Shown here: piece after piece, positions 11,699 through 19,348 of the stretch | How positions within the stretch are numbered: the first letter of the stretch is position 1 | Layout: each line of letters begins with the position of its first letter | IMG/VR virus record: IMGVR_UViG_3300044980_000105 | Span: 1-20,925 of that record | DNA: 20,925 nt | DNA from: a virus | Direction: 5' to 3' (one strand) | The notes under the pieces: model-generated | Told to the model about the DNA's origin: nothing | Databases searched by the model: none | The model's input: only the letters and a program-made list of their open reading frames with translations | Program-made: the position numbers and the translations under genes

Positions 11699-11717
11699 TC
11701 CCTGAAATTGCAGGGAG
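11699..11717 (+). promoter_or_regulatory. Hairpin that can hide a ribosome binding site
   Basis: TCCCTG at 11699-11704 and CAGGGA at 11711-11716 form a perfect six-base stem with a six-base loop. The right arm contains the Shine-Dalgarno sequence (GGGAG) of the gene that starts at the GTG at 11724. When folded, the hairpin would block ribosome access, so translation may depend on upstream ribosomes or on a factor. This is inferred from sequence only. Confidence 0.45.
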
Positions 11718-11723
11718 TTCCTT

Positions 11724-11966
11724 GTGGCCGACCTATCTCCAGCGGAAAAGAAGGTCTTTGGCGAGGAAGCGTATATCCATCCGATCACCAACGGCATCAT
11801 CGAGGTTGGATCTGGTGCGTTTCCAGCTTGGCGGCAGGCTTTGATCCATTGCGATAAGATCGAAGCCGAATCCGGCGATGAATTGGCCAACGATCTCCGG
11901 CGCAGGCTACTCCCTGAAATGCCAAAACAAGTGGCTGCGCAAGTCCGCGCCAAGCTAGGAGAATAG
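11724..11966 (+). CDS. Small conserved phage head-region protein
   Basis: The product has 80 residues from a GTG start, with GGGAG seven bases upstream. It starts MADLSPAEKKVFGEEAY, has a short strand region (GIIEVGSGAF), then helices rich in charged residues (RRRLLPEMPKQVAAQVRAKLGE). I do not recognise a function. It lies between the large terminase and portal genes, where small assembly or connector-related proteins are often found. Confidence 0.65.
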   Translation: MADLSPAEKKVFGEEAYIHPITNGIIEVGSGAFPAWRQALIHCDKIEAESGDELANDLRRRLLPEMPKQVAAQVRAKLGE

Positions 11967-11968
11967 TC

Positions 11969-12343
11969 ATGCCCGCCATGTTCACCGGTTCGGTCCACAA
12001 GACGCCAAAAGAACTCGCCGAAATGCAGATGCTGATCGACCAGGGCAAGCTGCCACGGGACGCCATCGAGCAGTATTACGAAAACGAGTTCATGGCAGTC
12101 TACGGCGAGAACTACAAGACCGACAAGAACGGTGAGCCGATCGAGCAGGGCATTGGTTCGAAATCCCAGCCTTCGCCGAATTCCATTGCGGCCTACATCA
12201 AGACCCAGACCCAATACCGCAAGAACGGCCCCGAACCCGGCTACGATGAACATCTGGCCCGAATGGAAGCCGAGCTCGCCGCCTTCAACGCCGGCCGTGG
12301 TCGCAAGAAGCCCGGCCCGAAACCGCGTCCACGGGCCGCATAA
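11969..12343 (+). CDS. Head-region protein with AT-hook-like tail
   Basis: The product has 124 residues. The body is helical and charged (TPKELAEMQMLIDQGKLP, EQYYENEFMAVYG). The last 16 residues, GRGRKKPGPKPRPRAA, resemble an AT-hook or other DNA minor-groove binding tail (GRGRK-PG-KP). AGGAGA lies seven bases before the ATG. It is followed with no gap by the next gene. DNA contact during packaging or injection is a reasonable inference, not shown. Confidence 0.65.
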   Translation: MPAMFTGSVHKTPKELAEMQMLIDQGKLPRDAIEQYYENEFMAVYGENYKTDKNGEPIEQGIGSKSQPSPNSIAAYIKTQTQYRKNGPEPGYDEHLARMEAELAAFNAGRGRKKPGPKPRPRAA

Positions 12344-12562
12344 ATGGCCGACATGTTTTCTTCGCCCGGCGCGTCAAATCTGTTCTCGGGCGGCGCACTG
12401 ACCGATCAGGTCGCCAACGAGACCGACGAGGAACGGCGCAAGCGATTGCTGGCCCAGCAGCAGCAACGGTTGCTGCCGTCCACTGCAGGCACGCCGGGGG
12501 CCTCGTCGCTAGGTCTGTCGCTCACCGGCTATGGCGCGGGAGCGGGACCAGGTGGCAGATAA
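12344..12562 (+). CDS. Small protein upstream of the portal
   Basis: The product has 72 residues. It has a Ser/Gly-rich start, a charged helix (ETDEERRKRLLAQQQQRLLP), and a Gly-rich end. The pattern E-x-EEERKKRL-x-x-QQQ with a Gly-rich tail is familiar from small genes just before portal genes in podoviruses; the function is unknown. The start codon follows the previous stop directly, and the 3' end overlaps the portal gene by 32 bases. Confidence 0.65.
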   Translation: MADMFSSPGASNLFSGGALTDQVANETDEERRKRLLAQQQQRLLPSTAGTPGASSLGLSLTGYGAGAGPGGR

Positions 12563-14294
12563 GGACACCAGCCGTGGCTACGTTCCGACCGAGGCCGAGC
12601 GCGGCATGTATCAGGCCGACTATCGGCTGTTCACGCAACTGCAAATCTACCGCAACGTGTTTGCCGCGCAGTGGGAGGAAGCCGCCCGGCTGATCCTGCC
12701 CACCTCGCTCAACACCTTCATGTACGGCAGCTATAATTTTCCGGGGCAGAAGAAAACCGAGCAGCAGGTTGATGCCTCTGGAATGCTGGCGCTGACGCAA
12801 TTTGTTGCCATCGCCGACTCGCTGGTCACGCCGAAAAATCAGTTCTGGCACGGCTTCAAGGTCTCACCGGACCTGATGCGCGATCGTGCTGTGCGGGTGT
12901 TCCTCGGCCAGTTGCGCGATATCGTGTTCGATTTCCGCTATCGCACCATCGGCAATTTCGAGGCGCAGAAAACCAACAACTACCAATCTCTTGGCGCGTT
13001 CGGCAATTCGATCATGTTCGTCGACGCCTTCGATAATCGCTGGAACCGCGGCTCGTATGGCCTGCGCTACAAGGCGGTGCCGCTTGGCGAGTGCTTCTTC
13101 GGTGAGAACCATCAGGGCGTGGTCAATACCATCGTGCGCTGGTTCCGCCGTACCGCCGATCAGGCGCGCGAAGCGTTCGGCGAGGAACGCTTGCCGGGCG
13201 CGCTATGCACTGCGCTCGACCAGAACTCGCAGACGCCGTTCGATTTTCTGCATGTGGTGCGGCCGCGCGATGCCGACGATTATGATCCGCAGCGGCTCGA
13301 CTATAAGGGAATGCCGTTCACGTCGCGATATTATTGCATTCAGGGCGAGACCCTGATGGCGCCTGAAAGCGGCTTTAGAAAGTTTCCCTATGCGGTGTCG
13401 CGCTACGACCAGACGCCGGGCGAAGTCTACGGCCGCGGTCCGGCGCAGATGGTGCTGCCGTCGCTCAAGACGCTGAACGCCCAGAAGCGCACCTTCCTCA
13501 AGACCGGCCATCGCGCCGCCGATCCGGTCTATCTGATCGGCGACGACGGCTTGATGTCGCTCGACCAGCGGCCGGGCGCGATCAATCCGGGCGGCGTTAG
13601 TTCGGACGGCAAGGAACTGGTCAAGACATTGCCCGTAGGAAATGTGCAGTTCACGCTCGAGATGATGCAGGAAGAACGCTCCATCATCGACAACATGTTC
13701 TTCACACCGCTGTTCAAGACGCTTACCGACCATCCCGACATGACCGCAACGCAGGTGATTGAGCTGTTGAACGAGCGTGGCATGTTGGTGGCGCCGACGC
13801 TCGGCCGCCAGCATTCCGAGAACATCGGCAACATGGTGCCGCGCGAGGTCGATATATTGCAGCAGATGCGGCTGTTGCCGCAGGTGCCGCCGGCACTGCG
13901 CGAGGCTGGTGGGCTCGATCTGTTGCAGGTCGAGGATACGTCCCCGCTCGCCATGGCTGCCAAGGGCAATCAGTTGGCCGGCTTCAACCGATGGGTCTCG
14001 CAGTTGCACGAATGGGCCAGCGTCACCGGCGACATGTCCGTGCTGGACCCGGTGAACTTCACAACCGCAGTGCCGGATTCCGGCCGCATCCAATCCGTCA
14101 AGGAGGATTGGATCTCAACGCCGCAGGAGATTGCCGCCAAGCAGAAGAACCGTGCTGCAGCCGCACAACGGCAGGCGGCTAACGAGGCGGCGCCAGGGCA
14201 AGCGGCGCTGATGAACGCCCAGGCCAAGATTCAGAAGCTCAATCCCGGTATGCAGCAAGGAGCGCAGCCGCAACCGCAGCCAACGCTACAATGA
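12531..14294 (+). CDS. Portal (head-tail connector) protein
   Basis: The product has 587 residues, within the normal range for podovirus connectors (500-700). It opens with a helical region including TQLQIYRNVFAAQWEEAARLI, followed by a conserved mid part (GRGPAQMVLPSLKTLNAQKR at about 303-322) and NMFFTPLF then DHPDMTATQVIELLNERG at about 385-415, the stem and helical segments characteristic of the head-tail connector family. A Q/A-rich tail follows. It forms the dodecameric ring through which DNA enters and to which the tail attaches. The ATG at 12531 is 32 bases inside the preceding gene. Identification rests on these blocks and on gene order. Confidence 0.88.
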   Translation: MARERDQVADKDTSRGYVPTEAERGMYQADYRLFTQLQIYRNVFAAQWEEAARLILPTSLNTFMYGSYNFPGQKKTEQQVDASGMLALTQFVAIADSLVTPKNQFWHGFKVSPDLMRDRAVRVFLGQLRDIVFDFRYRTIGNFEAQKTNNYQSLGAFGNSIMFVDAFDNRWNRGSYGLRYKAVPLGECFFGENHQGVVNTIVRWFRRTADQAREAFGEERLPGALCTALDQNSQTPFDFLHVVRPRDADDYDPQRLDYKGMPFTSRYYCIQGETLMAPESGFRKFPYAVSRYDQTPGEVYGRGPAQMVLPSLKTLNAQKRTFLKTGHRAADPVYLIGDDGLMSLDQRPGAINPGGVSSDGKELVKTLPVGNVQFTLEMMQEERSIIDNMFFTPLFKTLTDHPDMTATQVIELLNERGMLVAPTLGRQHSENIGNMVPREVDILQQMRLLPQVPPALREAGGLDLLQVEDTSPLAMAAKGNQLAGFNRWVSQLHEWASVTGDMSVLDPVNFTTAVPDSGRIQSVKEDWISTPQEIAAKQKNRAAAAQRQAANEAAPGQAALMNAQAKIQKLNPGMQQGAQPQPQPTLQ

Positions 14295-14307
14295 GAAGCG
14301 CACGCCA

Positions 14308-14751
14308 GTGAGCAACTTCGCGCGCATGGACAAGCATGAGCTCGCCGCTACCTGGCAGGTCCGCTGCCTGAGAGCGGCACAGGGCAAGTTTGCCTCGGTG
14401 CTGCTGACGATATTCTTCTTCAACTATTATGAGCAGGCGCAATATCTGATGTGGTCTGCCTATGGCCGCAACAGGGACATTGCGTTTCCGTTCCATACCG
14501 GCGGGGCGACTATCGTTAATTCAGGCCAGGTGGTGTGCGATCTGAACGTGGGCCGCCTCGGCGATCGGCTCAAGGTGCGGCGCAATGTCAAGGTATTCGA
14601 TACCGAGGGTGAGCTGATCCGCGAGTTTCGCGGCTTGGCTGACAAGCTGAAACTCGACGATGCCGATCGTACCGCCATGACCGACACGATCAAGAACTGG
14701 ATCGTGTGCGATCTGCGTATCAACTATCTGGGACAAAGAGTTGTCGCGTGA
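14308..14751 (+). CDS. Hypothetical structural-module protein
   Basis: The product has 147 residues from a GTG at 14308; an in-frame ATG at 14326 would give 141. It has a hydrophobic helix-like stretch (FASVLLTIFFFNYYE) at about 28-42 and later strands (ATIVNSGQVVCDLNVG, LKVRRNVKVFD). No family was recognised. It is coupled to the Bbp19-like gene by GTGA. Its place between portal and scaffold genes suggests a virion or assembly role. Confidence 0.6.
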   Translation: MSNFARMDKHELAATWQVRCLRAAQGKFASVLLTIFFFNYYEQAQYLMWSAYGRNRDIAFPFHTGGATIVNSGQVVCDLNVGRLGDRLKVRRNVKVFDTEGELIREFRGLADKLKLDDADRTAMTDTIKNWIVCDLRINYLGQRVVA

Positions 14752-15047
14752 AAGCGCCACAAAGCATCATCGAACTGGTACGCCGGCTTGGCTTTCGCAA
14801 GCGGGGCTATCAGGTGGTGTTCGGTGTGCCCGGTACGGCTGGCCACGCGGCGTTTTCCGATCTGGCGCGGTACTGTTGTTTCTTCGAGGGCGAGGTTGCC
14901 AAGAGCCATGATGAGACATTGATCCGCATTGGCCGCCGCGAGGCGTTTCTGTATATTTGGAAGCATCTTAATCTCACGACCGAGGAACTGGCGGCGCTGT
15001 ACCGCTCGGCCTATCCGACTTTGATCAGTCAACAGGGAGAAGAATAA
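14748..15047 (+). CDS. Bbp19-like phage protein
   Basis: The product has 99 residues from a GTG that overlaps the previous stop. The core, FSDLARYCCFFEG followed by H-x-E...RIGRREAFLYIWKHLNL and TTEELAALY, matches the small protein named after Bbp19 of Bordetella phage BPP-1, which has the same place before scaffold and capsid genes. The function is not established. The resemblance supports assigning this phage to the BPP-1-like group. The stop shares a base with the scaffold start. Confidence 0.75.
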   Translation: MKAPQSIIELVRRLGFRKRGYQVVFGVPGTAGHAAFSDLARYCCFFEGEVAKSHDETLIRIGRREAFLYIWKHLNLTTEELAALYRSAYPTLISQQGEE

Positions 15048-16009
15048 TGCTGTGGCACGCAAAAGCTGGAATGTTCTATTCACCCGAAGGCGACGCTCCT
15101 GGCGCCGCACCCGCACCCGCGGCTCCCGCCGCGCCCGGTGGGGCCGTGCCTCCTCCCGCTGGTGGCGCAGGCGGGGCAACGACTTGGTATCAGGGGATCG
15201 ACGCTGACCTGTTGGGTCACGCCAATAATAAAGGCTGGAAGATTGATGATCCCAAGACCGCGTTCGAGACCGCGGCCAAGGCGCACCGTGAGGCACAATC
15301 AAAGCTCGGTGTTCCGGCGGAAGAACTTTTGCGACTGCCGCGCGCAAATGCTTCCGAGGGCGATATAAAATCTTTTCGTTCTAAGCTCGGTGTTCCAGCA
15401 GAACCAAAGGATTATGATCTCTCGGGGATCAAATTTGCTGGTTCCGACTTGGATCAAGGGTTTGCCGATTCTCTGCGTAGAGGCCTGTATGAGGCCGGTG
15501 TCCCAAAGGACAATGCGCAGGCAGCAATCAAGCCCGTTCTTAAATATTTGGAAGATCAGGAGGTCGAGGAAAACGCCGTTATGACGGCGAAGGTGTCCAA
15601 AGAAATGGAGGATTTAAACCGTTCCTGGGGTGTCAATAAGGATAGAAACGAGTTTATCGCCAAATCTTTTCTATCAAAACTTGCGCTTGCCGCCGGTGTG
15701 GACGCGACAACTGCGACTACAGCTTGGGATGCGTTGTCCAAGGTTGGTGGTGTCGGCGCTGCCGCGGCCATGAAGATGCTGCTCGAAGGGGGTATCCGCA
15801 CTGGCGAGGATCGTTATGTGTCCGGCGGTGCGCCGGGTAGCAACATGCCGTTATCGCGTGAGGGCGCATTGGCCAGACTACAAGCCATCAAAGGTAATGA
15901 TATCAATACCGGAGATGTTGATTTCAAAAAGAGGCTGGCCGCAGGAAATCAGGCAGCCAAGGATGAATGGAAGGCACTTCATCAAGTTGCTTTTGGCAAG
16001 GTAGCTTAA
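15047..16009 (+). CDS. Scaffold (capsid assembly) protein
   Basis: The product has 320 residues. Residues 17-45 are Ala/Pro/Gly-rich; the rest is helical and charged. An eight-residue unit, SKLGVPAE, occurs twice (about 84-91 and 111-118), with the second followed by PKDYDLSG, a pattern typical of podovirus scaffolding proteins. AGGGAG lies upstream of the ATG. A mid-part coiled segment (about 165-190) and a hydrophilic C-terminus (MPLSREGALARLQAIKG, DEWKALHQVAFG) fit a protein that guides coat assembly and leaves the head. Position between Bbp19-like and capsid genes supports the call. Confidence 0.75.
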   Translation: MLWHAKAGMFYSPEGDAPGAAPAPAAPAAPGGAVPPPAGGAGGATTWYQGIDADLLGHANNKGWKIDDPKTAFETAAKAHREAQSKLGVPAEELLRLPRANASEGDIKSFRSKLGVPAEPKDYDLSGIKFAGSDLDQGFADSLRRGLYEAGVPKDNAQAAIKPVLKYLEDQEVEENAVMTAKVSKEMEDLNRSWGVNKDRNEFIAKSFLSKLALAAGVDATTATTAWDALSKVGGVGAAAAMKMLLEGGIRTGEDRYVSGGAPGSNMPLSREGALARLQAIKGNDINTGDVDFKKRLAAGNQAAKDEWKALHQVAFGKVA

Positions 16010-16021
16010 AGGAGAAATCAA

Positions 16022-16183
16022 GTGCCCCCGGTGAGCGAGAAACAAAGACGTTTGTTTCGCTGGGCCGCGGCACATCCCGGTGCGGCTGCCAAGCGCGGCA
16101 TCAAGCAGTCGGTAGCCAAGGAGTTCAACGCGGCCGATCCTGGCGGCAAGCTGCCCAAGACCAAGCACATCAAGAAGAAATAG
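16022..16183 (+). CDS. 53-residue basic phage protein (SEKQRRLF motif)
   Basis: The frame encodes 53 residues from a GTG preceded by AAAGGAG, an excellent ribosome site. The sequence, VSEKQRRLFRWAAAHPG, then KRGIKQSVAKEFNAADPGG and KLPKTKH, matches a very common short phage protein of pattern SEKQRR-x-M-x-AA ... IP-x-x-V-x-EF-x-x-AD-x-GGKLP, whose function is not known. It is lysine-rich at the end. It lies between scaffold and the GT-like gene. Confidence 0.7.
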   Translation: MPPVSEKQRRLFRWAAAHPGAAAKRGIKQSVAKEFNAADPGGKLPKTKHIKKK

Positions 16184-16184
16184 C

Positions 16185-17408
16185 ATGTCCGATTCACGCG
16201 AAGATGTGCCGGCGCTCGGCAACAAGGCCGTGGTCGACATGCTCGAGCAGGTTCTGGCCGAGGCCAGGAAGGGCAAGATGTGCCATATTGGCGTCATCAT
16301 GTCCCAGCATCCGGCCAGTCACGGCATCGGCATTGCCGGTGAGGTCGCGCTGGGCGAGGTGTGCAAGGCCGGTATTGTCGACCTGATCAATCAGATCGAC
16401 GCTCGCAACAAGAACGGCATCATGCCGCCGCGTGACGAAAGCCTTGGCGAGAACTACGTCACCTACAACATGGTGGTCTGCCCGGTCAGCTTCGACTATC
16501 TGTTCTGGCTGGTCGACGCGCTTATGCGGATGAAAGCTGCCGGGCTGCCGGGGCCGCTCAAGGTGGCGTTCTGGAAAGGCCAGGACGGCATCGGCCGGCT
16601 CAATGAGCCGATCATCCGGCAGTTCTTCGACGGCGTGCTGCGACCGTTGCTGCCGCTGTTCGGGGCCGTCGAGGTCAGTCCGGCCAAGTTCATGGGCCGC
16701 TGCAAGAACCTCTATGTGCCGCGCGATATCGTCGATTATGTCAAGGAAGGCCAGAAAGTGCCGATGGCCAAGGCACCGGGCGGCGCCAAGCTGGAAGTGG
16801 CGTTGTGGCTCAAGAAACGCGGTATCTCCAATCCGGTGGTGATCACATTGCGCGAGGCACAGCATTGGGATCATCGCAACAGCAATATCGACGCGTGGTT
16901 GAGGTTCGCACAGGATCTGGAACGCCAAGACGAGCAAGTCGTGATCGTGCGCGATACAAGACGTGCCATGGATGGACTGCCGGGTTGGAACACATATCCC
17001 GAAGCCGCGCTAGACCTGCACATCCGTACCGCACTTTATGAGGCCGCCAAGGCCAATCTGTTCGTCGCCAACGGCCCGGCCGCGCTGGCCATGTTTGTCG
17101 ATCGGTCGACATTCTCGTTCACGCCGCTCGAGCCGGACGGCCACACCTACTTTCCCAACACGCCGCAGTTCTGGCAGGCCAATATGGGCATCTCGCCGCC
17201 GGACGAGGACAGGTTTCCATGGTTTCGGCCGGATCAGTTCCTGGTCTACGGCCACGATACTTATGAGAATATCTGCGCAGCATGGGAGCGGCTAAGGCCC
17301 ATGTTGCAAGGGAATGGAGTGGTACATAGCCTCGGCCATGCCTCTCATGAAACAAATCCCACCGTTGGCCTGAGTGTTGCCGAAACCCGCAAGGACACCT
17401 TCGGCTAG
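16185..17408 (+). CDS. Fusion of small phage domain and glycosyltransferase-like domain
   Basis: The product has 407 residues. Residues 10-70 (AVVDMLEQVLAEARKGKMCH, VALGEVCKAGIVDLINQ) resemble a free-standing small phage protein. From about 90, the sequence follows a GT-B-like pattern: VVCPVSFDYLFWLVDALMR, VVITLREAQHWDHRNSN at 218-234, QVVIVRDTRR at 251-260, and RTALYEAAKANLFVANGP at 281-298, the sugar-nucleotide-binding end. I recall this arrangement from surface-polysaccharide enzymes related to heptosyl- and sialyltransferases; the donor is unknown. It sits between scaffold and capsid genes, where most podoviruses have nothing comparable. No upstream ribosome site is clear. Confidence 0.6.
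   Translation: MSDSREDVPALGNKAVVDMLEQVLAEARKGKMCHIGVIMSQHPASHGIGIAGEVALGEVCKAGIVDLINQIDARNKNGIMPPRDESLGENYVTYNMVVCPVSFDYLFWLVDALMRMKAAGLPGPLKVAFWKGQDGIGRLNEPIIRQFFDGVLRPLLPLFGAVEVSPAKFMGRCKNLYVPRDIVDYVKEGQKVPMAKAPGGAKLEVALWLKKRGISNPVVITLREAQHWDHRNSNIDAWLRFAQDLERQDEQVVIVRDTRRAMDGLPGWNTYPEAALDLHIRTALYEAAKANLFVANGPAALAMFVDRSTFSFTPLEPDGHTYFPNTPQFWQANMGISPPDEDRFPWFRPDQFLVYGHDTYENICAAWERLRPMLQGNGVVHSLGHASHETNPTVGLSVAETRKDTFG
17318..17335 (+). repeat. 18-base repeat, copy 2 (in the GT-like gene)
   Basis: This is the second copy of the sequence at 11662-11679, with one base changed. In the reading frame of the GT-like gene it encodes V-V-H-S-L-G near residue 379. See copy 1. Confidence 0.5.
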
Positions 17409-17477
17409 GCAGTGACAGCCCCGGTAGCCCGGCACGGCTGACTATCTGATCCGCGGCCCGCGTTAGCGCGCGACACG

Positions 17478-17503
17478 CCGAAAGCTGCAACGTGCAACTT
17501 CGG
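17478..17503 (+). promoter_or_regulatory. Hairpin in the leader of the capsid gene
   Basis: CCGAA at 17478-17482 pairs with TTCGG at 17499-17503; an inner TGCA/TGCA pair (17486-17489 and 17493-17496) can extend the fold. It ends eight bases before the capsid ATG and includes part of the only purine-rich stretch there (CGGGG). It may influence capsid translation or stabilise the capsid message. The rest of the 103-base gap (17409-17511) shows no convincing promoter. Confidence 0.3.
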
Positions 17504-17511
17504 GGTTTACG

Positions 17512-18441
17512 ATGGCCGCGCAGACCGAATTCCAAGGTCTATCCTCAGTATTTACGCAGGAGTTCTCGAGCAACGTCGAATTGCTCCTGCAACAGATGAC
17601 TTCCAAGATTCGCGGCAAGACCCGCGAAGGCAGTCATACCGGCAAGGCGGCGTCGCCGATCAATCAGTTCGGTGAAGTCGCGGCCCGTGCGCCCACCGGC
17701 CGCTTCGCTCCGCTGCAAATCCAGCAGCCGGACGCGATTCGCCCCTGGGTGTTTCCGCAGCCGGTCGAAATCCCGCAACTGATCGATAGCTTCGATACCG
17801 AGGAAACCATCGTCTCGGTGCAGGGACCGTATACGCAAGCCGCCGCCGCGGCGCTCGGCCGCGCCTATGACGACGCGCTGATCGCGGCTTCGACCGCATC
17901 CCGCCAGTTGGGCACCGATACCGGCACGCTGACGGCAACCAGCTATTCCACCACCAATTTCCAGGTGGCTTCCACCTTCGGCTCATCGTCAGCGTCGGGG
18001 CTGTCGGTCGCCAAGATGATCGAGGCGCGGCGTATTCTCGAGCATTACCACAACGACCTCGAGATGGACCCGCCGTTCATGGTCATCGGCAGCCAGCAAC
18101 ACGCCGACTTGCTCAACCAGGTTCAGGTGGTGTCGACGGAATTCAATGAGCAGCCGGTGCTGGTCAACGGCCGCGTCCGGCGCTTCCTCGGCTTTGAGCT
18201 CATCGTGTCCGAGCGTCTGTCGCAGGCGGCGTCCGTCCGCACCGTGTTCTGCTCGGTCAAGTCGGGGATGTATCTCGGTATCTGGAAAGACATGGTGAAC
18301 TTCGCCGACTATCGCTACGACCTGTCCGGCCGGCCGCTGCAGTTGCTCACGCAAGCCATGTACGGCGCGGTGCGGCTGCAGGACGGCAAGGTGGTCTCCA
18401 TCCTGTGCTCGGACTCCACCGGCGCAGACATTACGCCTTGA
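17512..18441 (+). CDS. Major capsid protein
   Basis: The product has 309 residues. It opens with a helical N-arm, FTQEFSSNVELLLQQMTSKIR, followed by a loop with RFAPLQIQQPDAIRPWVFPQ, and a spine-like helix (QAAAAALGRAYDDALIAAST). MIEARRILEHYHND at about 170-183, VIGSQQHADLLNQVQ and FLGFELIVSERL are the P- and A-domain-like blocks of HK97-fold coat proteins of the BPP-1 type. The late strand region (KSGMYLGIWKDMVNFADYRYDL) fits the same fold. It would form the icosahedral shell. A GGGG element eight bases upstream may serve as ribosome site. Confidence 0.85.
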   Translation: MAAQTEFQGLSSVFTQEFSSNVELLLQQMTSKIRGKTREGSHTGKAASPINQFGEVAARAPTGRFAPLQIQQPDAIRPWVFPQPVEIPQLIDSFDTEETIVSVQGPYTQAAAAALGRAYDDALIAASTASRQLGTDTGTLTATSYSTTNFQVASTFGSSSASGLSVAKMIEARRILEHYHNDLEMDPPFMVIGSQQHADLLNQVQVVSTEFNEQPVLVNGRVRRFLGFELIVSERLSQAASVRTVFCSVKSGMYLGIWKDMVNFADYRYDLSGRPLQLLTQAMYGAVRLQDGKVVSILCSDSTGADITP

Positions 18442-18451
18442 GGAGCCAACC

Positions 18452-19087
18452 ATGGCCGTCGATTCACTAAAGTCACAGTCGATCACCAACCTGGACGCTA
18501 CGCCGTATGTCTACAACTCGGCAGGTCAGGGCGCACCGGCGCGGTTCAATACGGTGGACGATCTGGTCGGTCTGACCACCAATGGTCTGGCCTCGACCGG
18601 CTCGACCTATCGCATCATCCGGTTTCCGACCGGCGCCATCCCGAAGTCGCTGACGGTCTATATCGACAGCTACGCGGATTCGCATTCGACGCCGGCCGTG
18701 GTGTTCGACCTCAACGTGGTGTTCTCGGATTCGACCATCGACGGTACGCAGCCGGCGCTGCAGGGCCTGATCCCACAGACCAGCAACAACGGCAACACCA
18801 CCACGTTCACATCGTACTCGTCGCCGAACTTGCTGTTCGGGCAGCTCACCCCGACCTCGGCCACGGCTGCCTATGGACCGACCGATCTGATCTTCAACGG
18901 TGTCGGTACGACCTATACGGCGCTGAACCTGATCATGCAGCCGATCTGGCAGACCTTTGGCTTTGTTGACAAGCGTAGTAATCCGGCCGATCCCGGCGGC
19001 TACTTCGATCTGGTGGCCTATATCTCGACGGCGGCCACCACGCCGCACGCCGCGAACTTCTACGCCCGAATGAGTTACGCGAAGTAG
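18452..19087 (+). CDS. Probable capsid decoration or cementing protein
   Basis: The product has 211 residues, rich in Ser, Thr, Asn and short strands (STYRIIRFPTG, KSLTVYIDSYADS, VVFDLNVVFSDS), with few charges; this is the composition of beta-sandwich virion proteins. In BPP-1 the gene after the capsid encodes a cementing protein with a jelly-roll fold, so position and composition together suggest the same role; sequence homology was not established. GAGGAG lies seven bases before the ATG, consistent with high expression alongside the coat protein. Confidence 0.55.
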   Translation: MAVDSLKSQSITNLDATPYVYNSAGQGAPARFNTVDDLVGLTTNGLASTGSTYRIIRFPTGAIPKSLTVYIDSYADSHSTPAVVFDLNVVFSDSTIDGTQPALQGLIPQTSNNGNTTTFTSYSSPNLLFGQLTPTSATAAYGPTDLIFNGVGTTYTALNLIMQPIWQTFGFVDKRSNPADPGGYFDLVAYISTAATTPHAANFYARMSYAK

Positions 19088-19093
19088 GAAGCA

Positions 19094-19345
19094 ATGACGG
19101 CAGTATCGATCGCCATCAACCGCGGCCAATCGGGGTTTGCGCTGTCCGACTTCGTGGTCGCGGCGTCGGCGCCGACCGGCTCGGCGGATATCGAGTTTCG
19201 GTTTCAGATACTGGATGCCAACTCGAAGGCGTTGACGCGCGAGGACTTGCATCTGGCGTTGGATGCGTTTCAGCGGTGGCTCAAGCAGACCGGCTTTCAG
19301 TCGCCGGCGGGAACCTTCCCGTACACTTCATCCCTGGGGATTTAG
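19094..19345 (+). CDS. Small structural-module protein
   Basis: The product has 83 residues, with two strand-like segments (SIAINRGQSGFALSDFVV, DIEFRFQILD) followed by a helix (REDLHLALDAFQRWLKQ). I do not recognise the family. AGGAAGC precedes the ATG. It lies between two likely virion proteins, with three bases separating it from the next gene. Confidence 0.65.
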   Translation: MTAVSIAINRGQSGFALSDFVVAASAPTGSADIEFRFQILDANSKALTREDLHLALDAFQRWLKQTGFQSPAGTFPYTSSLGI

Positions 19346-19348
19346 GCC

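Noticed and set aside
13203-14093. Long leftward frame of 296 codons inside the portal gene
   Set aside because: High-GC third positions on the coding strand leave the antisense frame open; the product is a His/Arg-rich string with no known pattern, and the portal frame is clearly the real one.
15296-15405. Repeated AAGCTCGGTGTTCC units in the scaffold gene as a mobile or CRISPR-like repeat
   Set aside because: Both are in frame and encode the same eight residues; this is an internal protein repeat, with only two copies.
18473-19252. Long leftward frame of 259 codons under the decoration-protein gene
   Set aside because: It has the same cause as other antisense frames: Arg-rich product, no ribosome site or neighbours on that strand.
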